Below, piece by piece: positions 43,633 through 58,600 of a DNA stretch of 64,000 nucleotides. Both the position numbers and the translations under genes were made by a program. The notes under the pieces were generated by a model, which did not search any database, was not told where the DNA came from, and saw only the letters and a list, made by a program, of their open reading frames with translations. Origin of the DNA: Todiramphus chloris collaris (taxonomy: Eukaryota > Chordata > Aves > Coraciiformes > Alcedinidae); NCBI GenBank assembly GCA_025345505.1, contig JANVCC010000077.1:679998-743997 (forward strand), in the 5' to 3' direction. Within the stretch, counting starts at the first letter, position 1, and each line of letters starts with the position of its first letter.

Positions 43633-46600
43633 ATGGCCCAGACAGAGAAGAAAGGTGGGCTGCTCCGGAAATCTTCAGCCTCCAAGAAGCCATTGAAGGA
43701 GAAAGTTGTGTTGATGTATGATGAGATTTTCATGGTAAGGACTTGAGCGTGGCTTCTTTCTAAAGCATTGTGTTAAATTTTCTTGTGCTGAGGGCTCTGC
43801 ACGGTGGATTCTTTTCCCAAGGTAAAGACTGCCCAGTGTAGGCCCGTCCTTCAGGCTCTCCTGTCACGCAGAGCTCTGCATTCTGCTCTCTTCCGTAATG
43901 TCACCTTGTCCCATTCTCTACTAGGACTGTTTGTGATCTACAGGAAGTCAAAGCTTTTCAAGTATTTTTCAAAAAATTAATCCAGAAAATAAACAGAGTC
44001 ATCCTTATTGAGAGCTGCTTCTGTTTGTCCTTCAGTTTCTGGGAGCAGATTCCCAGACAGACAGAATTAATAGACAGAATTCTATACTGTGAGACCACTT
44101 GGTCATCCAGTGGGATGGTGCTGACTCTGAGCTACTCATGATTTTCTTTAAATTCTGCCTGAATGATTTCTTCTTGTTTGCTCTCATGGTTGTTCCTTTT
44201 CCTTTCAGACAGAGGACCCCAGTAAATGCAACCCTAGGTTTTGGGAGGAGCTGTTTCTTATGAAGGTAACAGGAATCGAACATCCTCTGATTTGCTGCTG
44301 GTGGTCTGCCTACAAAGTGGCAGACTCTCAGAGGAAGGGGGTGTGTTTCTGAGGTGTCCCAGTGGTTGTGTAACGTGCACAAACTGCTTCTTAACCTGAC
44401 AGGTCAACTTGGAATATCTAGAAGGCAAGCTGGAGGCTCTGGATGGGGAAGAGTTAATGAAGATAAAAGATAACATCAACTGCTTGTTTCAGCACTGCAT
44501 TCAGGCACTGGGTGAGGAGCACCCGATCAGAGTGGTCAATGCATTACAGGTACCCTGCTGAGAGACAGGGAAAGCTCTCTTTTGCTTGTGGTGAGGCAAT
44601 GTATTTGCTGCTCGTATCAAACATCTTGTACTTGTTTCTTTGCTCTTGAGGAGAAGTGATGTCTGCAGAGTCGTTGCTACTTATTGTCTGTGAAGGTTAC
44701 AATCGTTCATAGTCCTTCAGTCTTTGAAGAGCAATAGCTTGTTGCAGACTTCAAGAGGATCTGGTGATTCAGGATGAAGCACATGCCAATGGAGGGACAA
44801 GAGGGGCTTGTTCACACTGCAGGCTGTCAGTTTGGAGGCTCAAGAGTACTCTCTGTAGCTTTGTCTCTATTCTGCTTTCTCCTGTTCTCCCTCATTTCAG
44901 CCTCCTTTCTGCATTTCCATATGGGTTGAAAAGGAAGTAGAACTCTGGAGAAGTTAGTGTGACATTTATACAGAGGACTGTCCCTACTGGACAATTCCTA
45001 ATTGGAAGCTGTGAAGAATTTCCACCTGGAATTAACAGCCATTTTCCTGCAGGTTGCTCCTTAGCAAAGCTATGCTGTCCCATGTTTTGTGGGGGAGACC
45101 CCTCTTTAGTCTTCATGTTTGATGTTATTAGTTCACAGGCTGATTCTTACAGCCTGGTGAATGCATTTGTCTCAATTTCTCTCAGACGCAGGAATACAGG
45201 ATGTGAGTTGTCAGGTTTGGAGAAGTCATCTGTAGCAGGCTTTTGGCAAAAGTTAGGCCAGGGCTCAAGTCTAGAATCCTGCTGTGTGAGTGTAAATAGG
45301 AACCAGGTAACGCATCCTGGGCCCGGGATGGGAGAGTGTTCCCTTCATCAGACTGTGTTCTTGTGGAAAGTGATATTGAAGCCAAAACTTACTTAAGTAA
45401 TCCTTTCTTGAGAACAACCAGGGTGACCAAAAGTTTGGTTAGGTTAGTGTCCTGTCTCTGACAGTGTCAAAAAACCCAAAAAACCAAAAAAGTGTCTACC
45501 CTGTCTACCTTACCCTTTTGCTTCTGTGTGTCTCTCGTGGTCTGCTGATTCCTTGAGGTCTGCTTGTCACCAGCTTTAGATCTTCTGAAACTGATTACTT
45601 CTCACAGGTGAATTTAAGCTGGAGTCTAAAACTGCAGTGGTTATAGTTCTGCTCATTGCCCTCTTCACAGGCCTGAAAGGTGCCTGATGACAACAGTCAC
45701 TGCAGACCACTGCTGCCTTGCAGTTTCCTGATCAGTATTTTTGGCCTTAAAGCCACACTTAGTTGTTTTCCAAAGATCATGGTCCTGTCTGGTACAACCT
45801 GTGTCTGGGCAGAAGAAGCAGTAGGGTTACCTTTCCTGAGATTGCTATGAAATGAAGGGGTGAACAAACAGGAAAAATATGGACAAATAGGTTCTTCTCT
45901 AATTTTTTTGAGTTTTCAGCATCCCAGATCCTCCTGAGAAACAAGAGGGATAGAAGAGAAGTCAGACAGAATGTATGGCTTCCAGGCTGGTGATACTCAT
46001 TTAAAGAATATCTGTGCATTGCCACTACTAGGAGAAGATCCTAGGCTGGATGTTTTGCTTTTGCTTTGTAGGTGTTGCCTTTCATCTTACCCTATGACTT
46101 TTACCTTTGCAGACTTTGTGCGCGTTGATTCGGGGCGTCCATCAGAAGAACAAATCCACTTCTGGGTTTGACATTATCAACATGCTTGTGGGTTTTGATA
46201 AGGCAGAGCTATGTATGAAGGTGAGGCCCTGGCAATGTAGAGAAGCAGTTTGTGCAGCAGTCTTGTTGCAAGGGCAGTGATTTGTAGACGGCTGTGTCTA
46301 CAAAGGTGCAGCTTTTGGGGGAAATATTCCACTTACTAAAAACAGCTCTTCTGAAGTTCTTTACCTGCTAGTGGCACAAAGACACGAGGTCCCCATGTTT
46401 ATTATATTATTAACAGAGGACTTTTCTTTCTTTTCTTTTAGTTCCATGCTGTGCAGTCACTATGGTTAAGAAATGTGAAGACCAGAAAAGGCTCTTGCGG
46501 GCCATTAGTACTGAACCTTATGCTTTGTGCTTAATTTGTAGCTGATAGACATACCCCTGTGTTCTCACATTTCCACCAGCACATGTACTGTTTTAAACTT

Positions 46601-49600
46601 ATTTGATGCTCTTCACTGTAAAGATGTTGAGTTTTGGGAAATGACAACGTAATTGGTGATAAAGCTGAATTCCTATTGTATCTTTCATCTTTCTACAGAA
46701 AGTAGTCATTTTTCATCTCTTTACAAATAGTAGGGCATTTGGGGAAAAATATTAAGTAATAACTTGCCTATCAAAACTGCTTTTTTCCTTAAAGAATAAC
46801 TATATTACGTGTAACTTTCTATTTGGAAAACAATTATTTATGAACATCTGACAAACAGCTATTTAAAATTGTAACTAATATATGTATTATTAAATTAGAT
46901 GTGTGCTGCTTACCAGAAGAAAAAAAAAATCTCACAGTGCCTAGAAGTAAAGTGGAATATTGAAAAAAGAAAGCACTGATATTACTGTCTTGCAAACGAA
47001 AAGAAAGGTCATATTTGTAGAGCGCAGAATTACTTCAAATAGAATCTATTGTTACAAGTATGCACCAATCTCTCATGCATCTAGAGAAAACTCTTGGAAA
47101 AGGATCATGTTGTTCTGACTGTAGTCATTAAAATGTAGTTAACATGGAACAGTGCTGAGAACCAATAGTGTGAATCTGGCCTGTGTGACAGTGGTTGTGG
47201 CTCAGTTATTGATTCTAGCATAGCATGGCTTTTTATTGGTCCTCTTATATTTGAATCTCCCAAAAGGCTTTTTATAACAAACACTTCAAATAATTTTGAA
47301 TATTACTTACAAAGAATGTGATTGTTCTTTAGAATCTGATGGAGAGCTTGGACTCACTCCTCTGTGCAGAAGGATCTGAAAGCCTCAAAAGCTTGTGTCT
47401 GAAGCTACTTCTCTGCTTGGTGACGGTAAATAAATACCAGTTGTGTAATAACTTACAGGCTTATATGAGCCACCTCTTGAGCGATGGAACTGTCTCAGAA
47501 CACTCAGAGTGCTGCAATACGTAGCTTAAGAAGGGGGAAGAAATTGTGAATGAGGTCAAGGGTCAGACCAGAATTTGTATTATTGCTCTAACCATGATGC
47601 CAATATAGATTATCAGACTGTTTTCCCCTCACGAGATAGGTGCCAGCTGAGGCAAAGGGAATAAACAAAAGAGAAAGTGTTAATGGAATTCCCAAGGTTT
47701 GTTGTTTTTTTCTTTTTAGGGAGAAAAGATATTTATGAAGTCTCAGATAAAGGAAAAAGCAGCAGAGGAGAGGGCTTGAGGAAAGATAGGAAGTGTAGAG
47801 TAGAGAAGAGTGGTGAGGATGTGAAGAGTGAGGAAGCTGGAACAAATGGCCACTCCTCATCTCTTGGAAATAGTCAAATGTGAACTATTTTGTCTGCAAT
47901 AAGAGATAATTTGTGTGGAGAGGGGAAAGTGCTCAGTGAAGCATATGCACCCTGTTTTTTAATTCTCTGCCTTCTGTGTAGCAGCCCCCAGCATCTGCTG
48001 ATGGCTGTTCTCATGCAGCTGTGTAGAATAGCAACCTGTAGAGGAAAGGGGAAGCTTTTAGTATGTGGGTCATGCTTCTTGCCAGAGAGAGGGATGGAAG
48101 GCAGGACAGATTTCTTTTTCTACATGTCTAGCTCTACTGTTATTCACACCTTGACTTGCTGACTGAGTGTGAGATTCTGGATAAATGTGTCCATCTGGTA
48201 GTAGAACTCTGGTGTTCTTAGTGTGTGCCAGAGGCAGCTACAGCTTCCTGGGAGGCTTTGGGTGAGATTTTATAACTTATGCTTCTACTCAGGTGACAGA
48301 TAACATTAGCCAGAACACCATCCTGGAGTATGTGATGATTAACAGCATATTCGAAGCTATTCTACAGGTAAGGGTTCTTCCTTCTGCTTCAAGGGCCTTT
48401 CTTCCATAGTGAGAGCTTTCAGTGATATATTTAATTTTTCAGCTTTCTCAGTGCAGTGTAGCTGACTGGTACTGTCTGTTGCTTCCCTTCATAGCTCGGT
48501 CATAGATTTTTTTATTGTTATTTTATTTTTTTTTGCAATGCTTTCTCCTTACTCTAGTCTGCTGTTTTTAGTCACTACTGAGTATTTAAAGGATTTTCAC
48601 TTGAGACATTTGTGCACAGATAGAAGCTGAACAGATATCTGGGCCAATTTCACAGTGAATTCCTGCATCAGAGGAGCTTTTTTTCAAAAAGCAGCCTGGA
48701 TAATTTGATAAATTACATTTTTTAGAAGTGGAATTGAGTTTGGAGAAACCCAGAAAACAGTTGGTGATGCACTAAGGTACTGTCCAGTGCTGTTGAGGAA
48801 TGTATTTGCTCTTTATTCCCAAAAAGCCTACGTGCATCTTCTCTGCCATAAATAATCTTTTTTGTATGCAGAACGTTTTGGAAGCACTAACACACCCTCA
48901 ACCTTAAATACCCTCTTTTGGTTAGGACATAACTTTCTCTTATGCATATATTTCATGGCAACACACTATCTCAGAGTCGCTGCAAGCGTCCTAAAGCAAG
49001 CCTGAACAGGACTGTTGGATTATTTATTCCAGATCCTGTCCAGCCCACTTAGTCGCAGGGAACATGGCTATGATGCTGTTGTCCTTCTTGCCTTGCTGGT
49101 CAACTACAGAAAGTACGAGGTAGGTATTCTTCAGCATGATAGAAACATCACTTCTCTCTACTTTGCTAATTTACGCTGGCCTCTGGATTATTAATGCAGC
49201 CTGCAGTACTGTTTGTAGCAGCACACATTGACAACGTTTGTCAAGGTGTCAGCACAGAGCTACGGAAGTGTTGCAAGGCAGTCATGTTATGCTCTCTCTG
49301 ATGCATGTGTATCACCAAATGTGTACGATATTCACACAGCTCGTTTTGTGGGAGCATGAAAGAAGCTACCTAAGGGATTTGCATTTCCTTCAGGAAAGTA
49401 CTGTGAGGAAGGTCCTTCTGGAGGAGTTACTGTTGTGGCAAACTTGCATGTTTGCCTCTGTGTGTGTGTGACTGTGTGGTTATACATAATCTCCAAAGGA
49501 AAATGAGCTGTCAGTCATCTTAGGCTTCAGACTCAATTTGTGATTCAGAACCTGACTAGCAGACTGAAAGAGCACAGCTCCCCAGTAGAGATGCTGAAGC

Positions 49601-52600
49601 TGTAACCAAAGAATCAACTGAAACATCACAGCTAGTATTTCCAAGAGAAGAGTATGTCTATGACTGATTCCTCTCTGAGAAACTTTATTCATCTTTCTTT
49701 TACTAAACTGGTTGTGCTACTTTGTGTTGTATTCCCATTTTTTTCTGTTTCATCCTGAAGACGTTTCAAATGTCAGACTTCAAATGTTGGCTTTCATTTG
49801 CATGAGGCATGATGAAAGCAATGACCAATCTTATTTTTTTCTATAATTAGGACTATCTTAATATACTTAGATTGGCAAAAAATAGGAAAGTGCTGGAATA
49901 CCCCTTCCTCAGCAGAATTACTGAGAGGGGGCAGGCTCAAAAACCTACCTGCTTTTAGAGTAGATCTTGTTTTGAATTATGAATAGACCTAGAGAACAGG
50001 CAAAAACAGGAGCTACACTGTCACAGTTTAGGGTCAGGGCAGCCCCTTAGACCTATAACAGACGCTCTCTGTTAACGCCCCCCTCCCTCCCCAGAGGGGA
50101 AGAGAAAGGGAATAAGGGAGAGAGACTGAGCGATTAGAAAAGGAAACTAGAACAGCTTTAATGAAAAGGAAATTAATAATTATAAAAATGGAATATATAC
50201 AAATATATACAAAACCAGTATGAACCCAACCCCCCTGATGGCAATTCCATCACCATCACCACTGATGTTGTGCAGGCATCGGGGCAGTCCCAGACGGGAG
50301 CTGTGTTCAGGAGCTGGATTCTGGTACTGGGTTCAGGAACACACAGACCGGATCGAAGGAAGAATGGACAGAGTCATCCTTGGGTGCTCTGAGGAAGGAA
50401 CCAAAAGAGGACCCGAGCCAAGCCAAGCAAAAGCTGGCAAGGCAGTCCAAGAGGGGAGAGAAGAGCCCAGAGACCCTTCGGATCCCACAGCTCTAGACCG
50501 AATATGCCGTATATGGGCTGGAATCCCTCGCTGGTCAGTTTGGGGTCCCCTGTCCTGTCTGCTCCTCCCTGCAGTGCAGCCTTTCACTTTCTGCACCCCC
50601 AGTGTGGTTCACAAGACCTAGCAGTGGCCTTGGTCTGCACACCAATCCTTGGTACTGACTCTAACCATGGCGTGCTATCACTGCTAGGAGCAGACACTGT
50701 CTGTGAAAACAGGCTGCTAACTTCAGAAAGTGCAGTTAATTAGAAGAACTGAGCTGAAAAGTAAAATTACTGAACAGAATTAGTTCTGTTCTCACTCAAA
50801 CCAGGACATACACTTAGTGTCAAAGTATCCCTGTTAATTTCTCATTTCTGTGAATGTTGTCAGACTGATAAGTTACAGATTCTGCTCAGCAGCCTGGGCA
50901 GTGGTAGCATGGAGTTTGGTTTCAGTACATGGCTATGAGGGAAAACTGTTGGGAATGATGTGGGTAGGGTTACTGATGTGGGCAGACTGGAAAGACCATT
51001 GCAACATTCAGGTCAAAGGATGGAGAGCTGTGTAGTCACATCCCTGAGCTACAGATCCTTGTGTACTGTGGGTTTTGTCCTTAGTAAGGTAGAGTGCTGT
51101 GGGTACATAAGACTCTTTGCAGTAGCTTTTGCTGGAGTATTGAGTTGGGGTTTAGTGCTTTGGAAAACATTGTCCAAGTTTTTTTGGAGTGCTCAGTTTG
51201 AAGACATTGTGCTGATGTTTAAAAAGTACAATCCAACCTGAGGCAGATGTTTAGGCAGGGGAATTTCAGCTTGAGTTTCATCTGAAAAGGCTGAAAGCAA
51301 CTTGAAGAAAGCTTTTAATATGACAGCTGACACTGCCCTTTGAAAGCAGCACTACAAGCAAAGCCTAAAGTAACGTGGTTGAAATCTTTGTCCTTGAGCA
51401 GAGTAGCTGCTTTCTTCTGCTCTTCTTTGGCCCTTAGAGTTAGTTTGGTAGTTGCCTGGTTGTCAGTGCATTGTAGCATACTTTCAGGTCTCCAAACTGT
51501 TGTAGTTCTCTTTTCGGTTAACTGTGCTGCAGTTGGTAAGTTCTCTTTTTGTCCTGAACTTTCTTGGTTATTAAATTGTGTTTCCATCTGCGTAAGAAAA
51601 ACTGATTAGGCTGAAAGTTCATGAGCTGACTATGATTTTGTGTCTGTCTTTAATGTGAATACCAGTGTGTGTTGCATGCAGATGTTCTTTCATATTTTAG
51701 GAGGTGAATTTTGTAGTTGCCTCTCAAAAGTCCCCAGGAAGTATCTGTCCATGTTTTCTTTACCAGTGTAGCTAAAATCTTGACTTGCTCATTAACTTCT
51801 GTTCTAGGAGTGAAAAAATGTTTTGCATGTCTTTACTTGGAACCTCTAAAGGGATGTCCCTGATCTGAAACCTAATAATTTTCAAAAGTTGTCCTAAGTG
51901 GATACTTATGCAAGTCTAAAACTCTATTTATGTTTTTGGGTTTTTTTGGTCCTGTTTTGTGTTTTTTGTTTGCTTGGTTTGTGTTTTCTTGTTGGTTTGG
52001 TGTGGTGGTGGTGGTGTTTTGGTTTAGGTTTTTTGTTTGTTTGTTTTTCTTTTAATCCTAGTCTTGATTTCAGAGAAAATATTTTTACCTTGATACTGTG
52101 TGAGGGAAACATAAAAATAACAGAATAATTGACTGTATCAGGAAAATGGTGAAGCTCAAGGTACACAAAAGTCTTCCAAACAGAGAAAATGCTGTGAGGA
52201 AGAGCATTTGGTAACTTTCTCACTCTTTTAAAGAATGGCTGCTAGAATAGCAAGTTAAACATTAAATCAAGTAGTGACTTTTAAGTAATTAGATTCCTTG
52301 ATAACATCTTTGCCTCATGTTCAACCTGCTAGAATTGCCTATTGTGTCTTTTGCTAGGCAGAGCTGAAAGGACCTGGTCAAAATGTGGGCTTTTCCCTTA
52401 GTGTGCTTGTCTGGCAGCGTACAGTGTGTATGACAGCCCTTCACATCTGCAACTTGCTTCTCCTTGGTGCAGTCAGCTACAGGTGCTGAGGAAGGCACTT
52501 AGCAACATTGAAGAGTCACAACAACTTTTTAATTTTTTTTCTTCAATAAAAAGGTCTTGCACAACTCAAATTAACTGAAATGGTTCTCTTTAACAAAAAG

Positions 52601-55600
52601 TAATTATTCAAGCTCTGGTTTCCTGCAAGATGGCCTGCCTGCAGAGGAGGTGGCCTCATCAGGGCTGGCAGAAAAGCTGCTGAATCATCTTTAATGAGTA
52701 TTCAGGGAAAAGTCTTGTGAGGGATAATTGAGTGGCCTCTGGTCTTCATTTGTGTTACAGATACGAAGTTAAGCACTTAACTAGGGATTTGCATGGGTAG
52801 CTTGGGGTTTTTGTTCATTTTCTTTTCCTACCAAAAATTTTTTCCCATAGGTTTGTGTTGGAGGCAGAGGTACTGCTGAGGGCATGGAGGAGATCTCAGT
52901 CCCTCTGCCAGCCCCATGTTCTTCTTCACAGAATACTCACTTTGTATGGCATGTCTCAACTGGGCATTGCTTTAAAAATTGTTTAGTAATGTAGTTTCCT
53001 ACAGCTTCCACCTTCATTTCTATGAGACTGTTGGCATCTAATGGTGGGTAGTTCATAGAGGACATCTTGAGTATTCTTGGGTTCCAGGAGTTTGTGTCTG
53101 TACCTCATCACTGACAAGAAGAACCTAATGCTATAGTGTTTGTCATCTGATGGCAGTGATAGGAGAAGACCTGTGGTCCCTGAAGAGATGAGGATCCTAT
53201 TTTTGAGTTCTTTCTGGAGACAGGTGGAGGCAGAACCTAAGTTTGTGCAGCTGCTTCGTTGACACTCTTTGAAGTTTTTAAAAGGTTTACCACCCACTTT
53301 TCAAGGCTGTTGTTGGTTTCTGCCTTTTGTGGAGTGGCACGTGTAACCTAGGCTTTTGAAACTTTTGCTGTGATTCCCAGTGAGAGGGGATCTGACTTCT
53401 GAAACAGCAGGATTCCAACAGGGAAGGAGGCAGGGGGCATGGAGTGGGCTTAGGGGTGCTTGTACAACTTTCAGGTTGCTGATGTCCGTTGTAGGTGTGC
53501 AGACTAATGTTCATGGACAATAACTCTATCTGTGGGCTCTCAAGACAGAGCAGGAGTAAACTGCACGCCCGCCCTGTGGGCAGCTCAGGGAGTAGTCTCA
53601 TCACACTGGTGCAGACTTGCACACCAAAAGGCACTAGAATCTGCCTTGTCCCATGCAGAGTGATGCAATGTGTGGATGGCGCTGGTTGGTCATCAGCCTG
53701 CTGCCTGCGGAGTTGGGGAAGCCTAGAGGAGGCACGAAATGTGTCAGGGGAATGGAATACTTCAGATTATTATACAGACATCTGCAGATAGGGAAATGAC
53801 AATTGAAAAGATAGAGGGCAGAGATCTGTAGCAAGGTAGGCCAGTTTCACAACCCTATCATGTGCTGATGACATCTTGCTGCCAAGTGACAGGAGCCATG
53901 GAGCAGGCGTCTTGGAAAGTCAGGGGCAACAGGTGCATGAAGAGCTGTTCGTAGTCTGGTGATGACAACAAACCCAATCCTCCTTCCTTCTGGTGATGGG
54001 TGGCATTGGTCGTTGTACTGTCTCCCAGTTTGCTTATTCTTCACGTTTGGGAATTTGGAGAACCCTGCAGCCTCTAATCTAGCATAGCCCTGCTGCCCGT
54101 TGCCTGGAAAAGCCCCATCAATTTTTTTTTAAGCTGTGAGTTACAGGCTGGCCTCTCTTCTGTGTGTGAGCTGTGGTGTGGAGAGTTCCTCTTTGTTGTA
54201 CAAGGAGAGCAAGAGGATGACTGGAATTAGCAAAACTAAGATATATTTACAAGGATGTGTTTTAATCTGTATTAGATTTTGAGTTTGCAAAGCTTGCTTC
54301 TCTTTTATTGACACTGACTGAATTTAATTTCGAAAGGGGAATGTGGTTGGACAGAGATGACCATATATTGTTACTCGATAGGAGGTTCAGTTGTAGCCTC
54401 AAGGAGATGTCTTTGCATGGTTTGTGCACAGATGGGTTCTGTGTGAGTTTTCTCTCCTTTTCTGAGACTGCAAACAGGGCTGTGTGCTGCTGGGGGTAGG
54501 CTGACAGACTGCTGAGCTCTGGTCTGCTCTGATCAGTTTTTCTGAACCAAAAGAAAGCCTGATCCTCCTGAAACACCAAATAATTGTTAGAGTGTTGTTT
54601 TCTGATTAGCCTTGTTTTTAACTTGCTGTCAAGCCATGGGCGAATCAGTTATATAACTGTGTTACTTGTAAGGCTGAGTCTGATACGTGCTTTGTGTTTT
54701 ATTCTTTCCATTCACTTTGGAATTAGTATATAGAGCCTGCCCTTCTCTGTCCTGGTTCCAAATCACCTTTGTTTGTTTTGCACTGACACACATAAACCAG
54801 GAAGCAAAAAAAAAAAAAAAAAAGTGCATTGCTAATCTAAAATACTTCTGAAATTATTAGGGTTTATCTTTATAGATGGAGCCTGTGTGCTTCATTCAAC
54901 GAAGTTCAAGGAATTTGCATTCTCCAGAGACTTCTACCTCTCCATGGTGTAAACTGTTAAAAGTATTGAGCTCTAACCCAGCAGCAGATGAGTCTCTAAC
55001 ATTGTCATGCCTTCCTGAGCGCTCCTTCCTTTAAGCAATCTTTGCAAGGTGTTGCAGAAGGGAGATATCAGAACGCTCATGTTCAGTCCCAGCTTCACTG
55101 CTTGTTCCTGCTACATAACAGTGTGTGTGTCACAGATAACAGGCTTGCAGGACAGCTGCTCCACTTTCAAGACTGACAGATGAGCTAGCAGAGGAAACTC
55201 CCTCTCAATAAACTCAGGAGACTGCCTGGCTGAGCCAGAAAAGAGAAGGTGTCCCAGGCATAGCAGCCTTAATGTGCACTGTGAATCCTGTTTCTTTGTG
55301 TGAGTTCTGCTTTGTGGAACAGGAGAGAGACTCTTCCTGGGTGGCTGGGTAAACTTGGAAAGATAATAGTGGAATTTTTTTTTTCTGAAGGCTGAACTTA
55401 AAACCAATTTTCTTTCTTCCTTCTCCCCCCACCCTGAGCAGTCAGTGAATCCCTACATTGTGAAGCTCTCCATCGTAGATGATGAAGCCACACTCAATGT
55501 GAGTATTTGACTTGATTCCTCTGCACTGCCGGGGAACTTTTCCATGTGTGGAGTTGGTGCCATGAATGCAATCACAGTGTTTGGTAGAAAGAAAGTCTAG

Positions 55601-58600
55601 GAGCAATGCTTCTGTAACAAACACCATTATAGTGGGTTTCTGCCCAAACTACGCTCTTGCAACAGCTTGTGATTCGGGCAGTTAGATCTCCAGTTAAATG
55701 GTGGAAGTGGATAGAAAGCCAGGTATCGAGGAATGTTCTGAAGTTGATCTGTTATATATTTATGAACTATCTATACACTATTTGCTGTCATGTGCCAAAG
55801 AGCCATAAGATGGCTCGTTCCAAAGATGGTCCCATTTCTAGTGCTGTGTCGTATGTTTTTTAACAGTGCACAAGTCAATTCTTGGAGCTCAGTGGAAGCT
55901 TGTACCTGAGTCAAGAGTTCTGCAACATAATTTGTGTTGTAGCCACTGTCTAAGTTTTGTATCTAGGCCTGGATGGAAAGTGGCAGCACTCTGACCTGTG
56001 TGAGGTCTGAATTCAGGAGCTGGCAGGAAGTAAAAAGCAAGCTCCATGTTAACTAAAGGGTGAAAATGCTTAGGTTGAGGTTATTAAATTAGCTTGACAG
56101 AAATGATGATCATTAGCTGTGGAATGGTGGAGGCTGTTGGCAGGAAGTGAAAAGGTTACTAGGGCTTATGGCCTTTGTTTTGAACTTTTGGATGTCTTTC
56201 CTCCAACACCAGCTTCCTTTGGAAGTTTTTGCTGTTTTGAGTATTCTTGAGTGAGCGAGCTCTGTCTGGAGGTCCATGGAGAGATCCAAATGTTCATTGT
56301 TGAACTTCGTAATTAGATATTCAACTTGAAATTTTGGTGTCTTAATTTGGGGATGATATTTTTGTGATATCATAGCATGTCTTAATAGTTCAAACAGCTT
56401 GGGGGGAAATTCTTCATAGGATGCCAGGTTACTTTGGGAGGGGGGCAGTGCTGTCATCTGTGTTCAGTGTGTCATTTCTTGCATTGAAATTTCTAATGTA
56501 GAGACCTTCTAAAAATGCTTTCTTTCAGGGAATGGGACTTGTAATTGCACAGGCTTTATCAGAATATAACAGGTAAAACCTAATTCTCTCGGCTTTTTGA
56601 TGTATGATAGTTGCTGTACACTTCCACAAAGTTATGATTTTGGTTGTTTTGTTTTGGTTTTGGTTTGTTTTTTTTAAGGTATTAAAACACTTATTCACCT
56701 AACAGCCCTGATGCACCTGGAGAGACAGCAAATAGTCTTAGACTTTGAGGTACTTTGGCTTAGTTATTGCTGTCATTGCAAGTGTAAATGCATCTCTACC
56801 AGCTGTGCTGATGTGCTTCAGGAGAGGTCTTGCTGTAGGGGAAGATATCTACTCTATGTTTTTACTGTTATGGATTTTACCTCTCTATGAACCTTTTGTA
56901 AGCCTTAGTCCCAAGTGAAAAGATAAATTACTTGCTCAGTACTTCTCTGTTAGAAAATTGATTTAACTGAAACACAATCTAAACCAAACAAATGTATTCA
57001 GGACTATCTGCGTGCCAGGTCAGGGATGATATGGGGATGTGTGCTCTTGCAAACAGTGGAAAGCATTAACTGCTTCTGAAATCAGAGACAGAAAGCCAGC
57101 ACAGGGGTAGCACGTTCCCAGCTTCTGCTTTGTAAGCAATAGCACAAAATGTATATGATTTTCTGAGAAGAAAGTGCTAGAGAAAAATTTGGAAACTTAC
57201 AGCAAGTTCACAGGATCAAACCAAAGCTTTTTTTCCTTTTTTTCTTCTTTTTTTTTTTTCCTTTCTTTCTTTTTCTTTCTGCAGTAGGGTTCTTAAAATA
57301 TCATTCCTTTGAAGGTCTGCTATTATAGATATGCAGATGACTTAACTGATCAGAAATCATGTAATTGTATTTAACAAATTATTAAAGCAGAAAACACCTC
57401 ACCCAACTTCATTCTGACAAAACCTGTCTTGGACTATGGCCTGTTTTGCTTAGCTCTTTCTTTCACTTGTCCCCCCCAAAATTAGAATTGTTTTCTTTGC
57501 ATGTTGCACTGTGTATGGTCAGATTCCTGTATGAAAGACATAAATGGCCATGTGAGCTTTAATAGTCCATCTGAATGCCACATGAAGCAGCTTAGCTTAA
57601 ATCTGAGGTACCCAACCTATTTGTTGACTTCACTTACTCCAGTTCCAGTCCTGTCACTTACTGCAGGAGTGTGAGCTCAGGCAGGATCAAGCCATGAACC
57701 ATCAAGACCCCCCGTGGTTTCTGGTGGCCAAAGGATGATTGACTCTGGTTTAGTCTGTAGCAGATGGTGATTGAAATGAAACTATTGTGTGGTTACAGCC
57801 TGTATGTGTTCACGTGGCTCATTGCTGTTTTGCCAGTGCAGGACAGAATTTCCCACTTCACTTGGTCCCTTTACTTCAGCGTTAGCCCAGAGTGATGTAT
57901 CCTCTAAAACAGCACAGGCATTGTTGAGTGTCATCTTTCAGCAGCCCCACTTCAACTCTCTGCAGTTTACAAATATTTTAATACCCCTTGCATCTTTTTT
58001 TGTGAGTTCTTGAAAAGGGCTTGGGAAGGTTGAAGATTTCTCCTTATCAGATAGGATTGTCTCATAGGGATTTAGATAAAATAACCCCAGTTCCATTTCT
58101 AACTTTGGATCTCCATCCTTATTCTTTTTTGTTCAGGCAATACAAAGATAAGGAAGAGGAGCACCAGAGTGGTTTCTTCTCAGCCCTAACTAACATGGTA
58201 AGCAAGGAAGCACTGTTTTTTCTATTCTTAAAATAGGTGTCTCTGTGAAAGTTCCGTGGGTGTGTGTTTCCAAAAACTGTGAGTTTGGCAGGCGGTTTCC
58301 GGAGGAGGAGATGCTCTGATCCAAACCAAATACAAATGAAGTGGCTGTGTTCTGAGGAGAATGTTGTTTGTCTGGGAAAGCTTTTTTCAAAGGATGAGAT
58401 CTCTGTTCTAGCATTGACAACTGAAGCTGTTTTCTTTCATTTTCTTCATTCCAGTTGACTTTATTTTAAAAATCACAATTACTTGTTGAACACTTTTAAA
58501 CCTCCACTTATTTTTGGGAGCAAGCTGCTGCTCCACTGATGTAGCCTGAAACAGAGCAGCTGAGTATTTTTGTGGCAAAGTCTAGTCTGTCACTAGCTCT

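Larger units (their letters stand above)
49120..55441 (+). other. ARMH3: ARMH3 intron 8
   Basis: 6.3 kb intron, among the largest here. It holds the solo LTR (50019-50808), a T/G-rich tract (51931-52055) and an A19 run (54806-54824). Otherwise no feature was recognised. Confidence 0.7.

Noticed and set aside
54750-54800. CTGTCCTGGTTCC, resembling the start of an LTR
   Set aside because: No matching far end, target duplication or LTR-like body follows; a short chance match.
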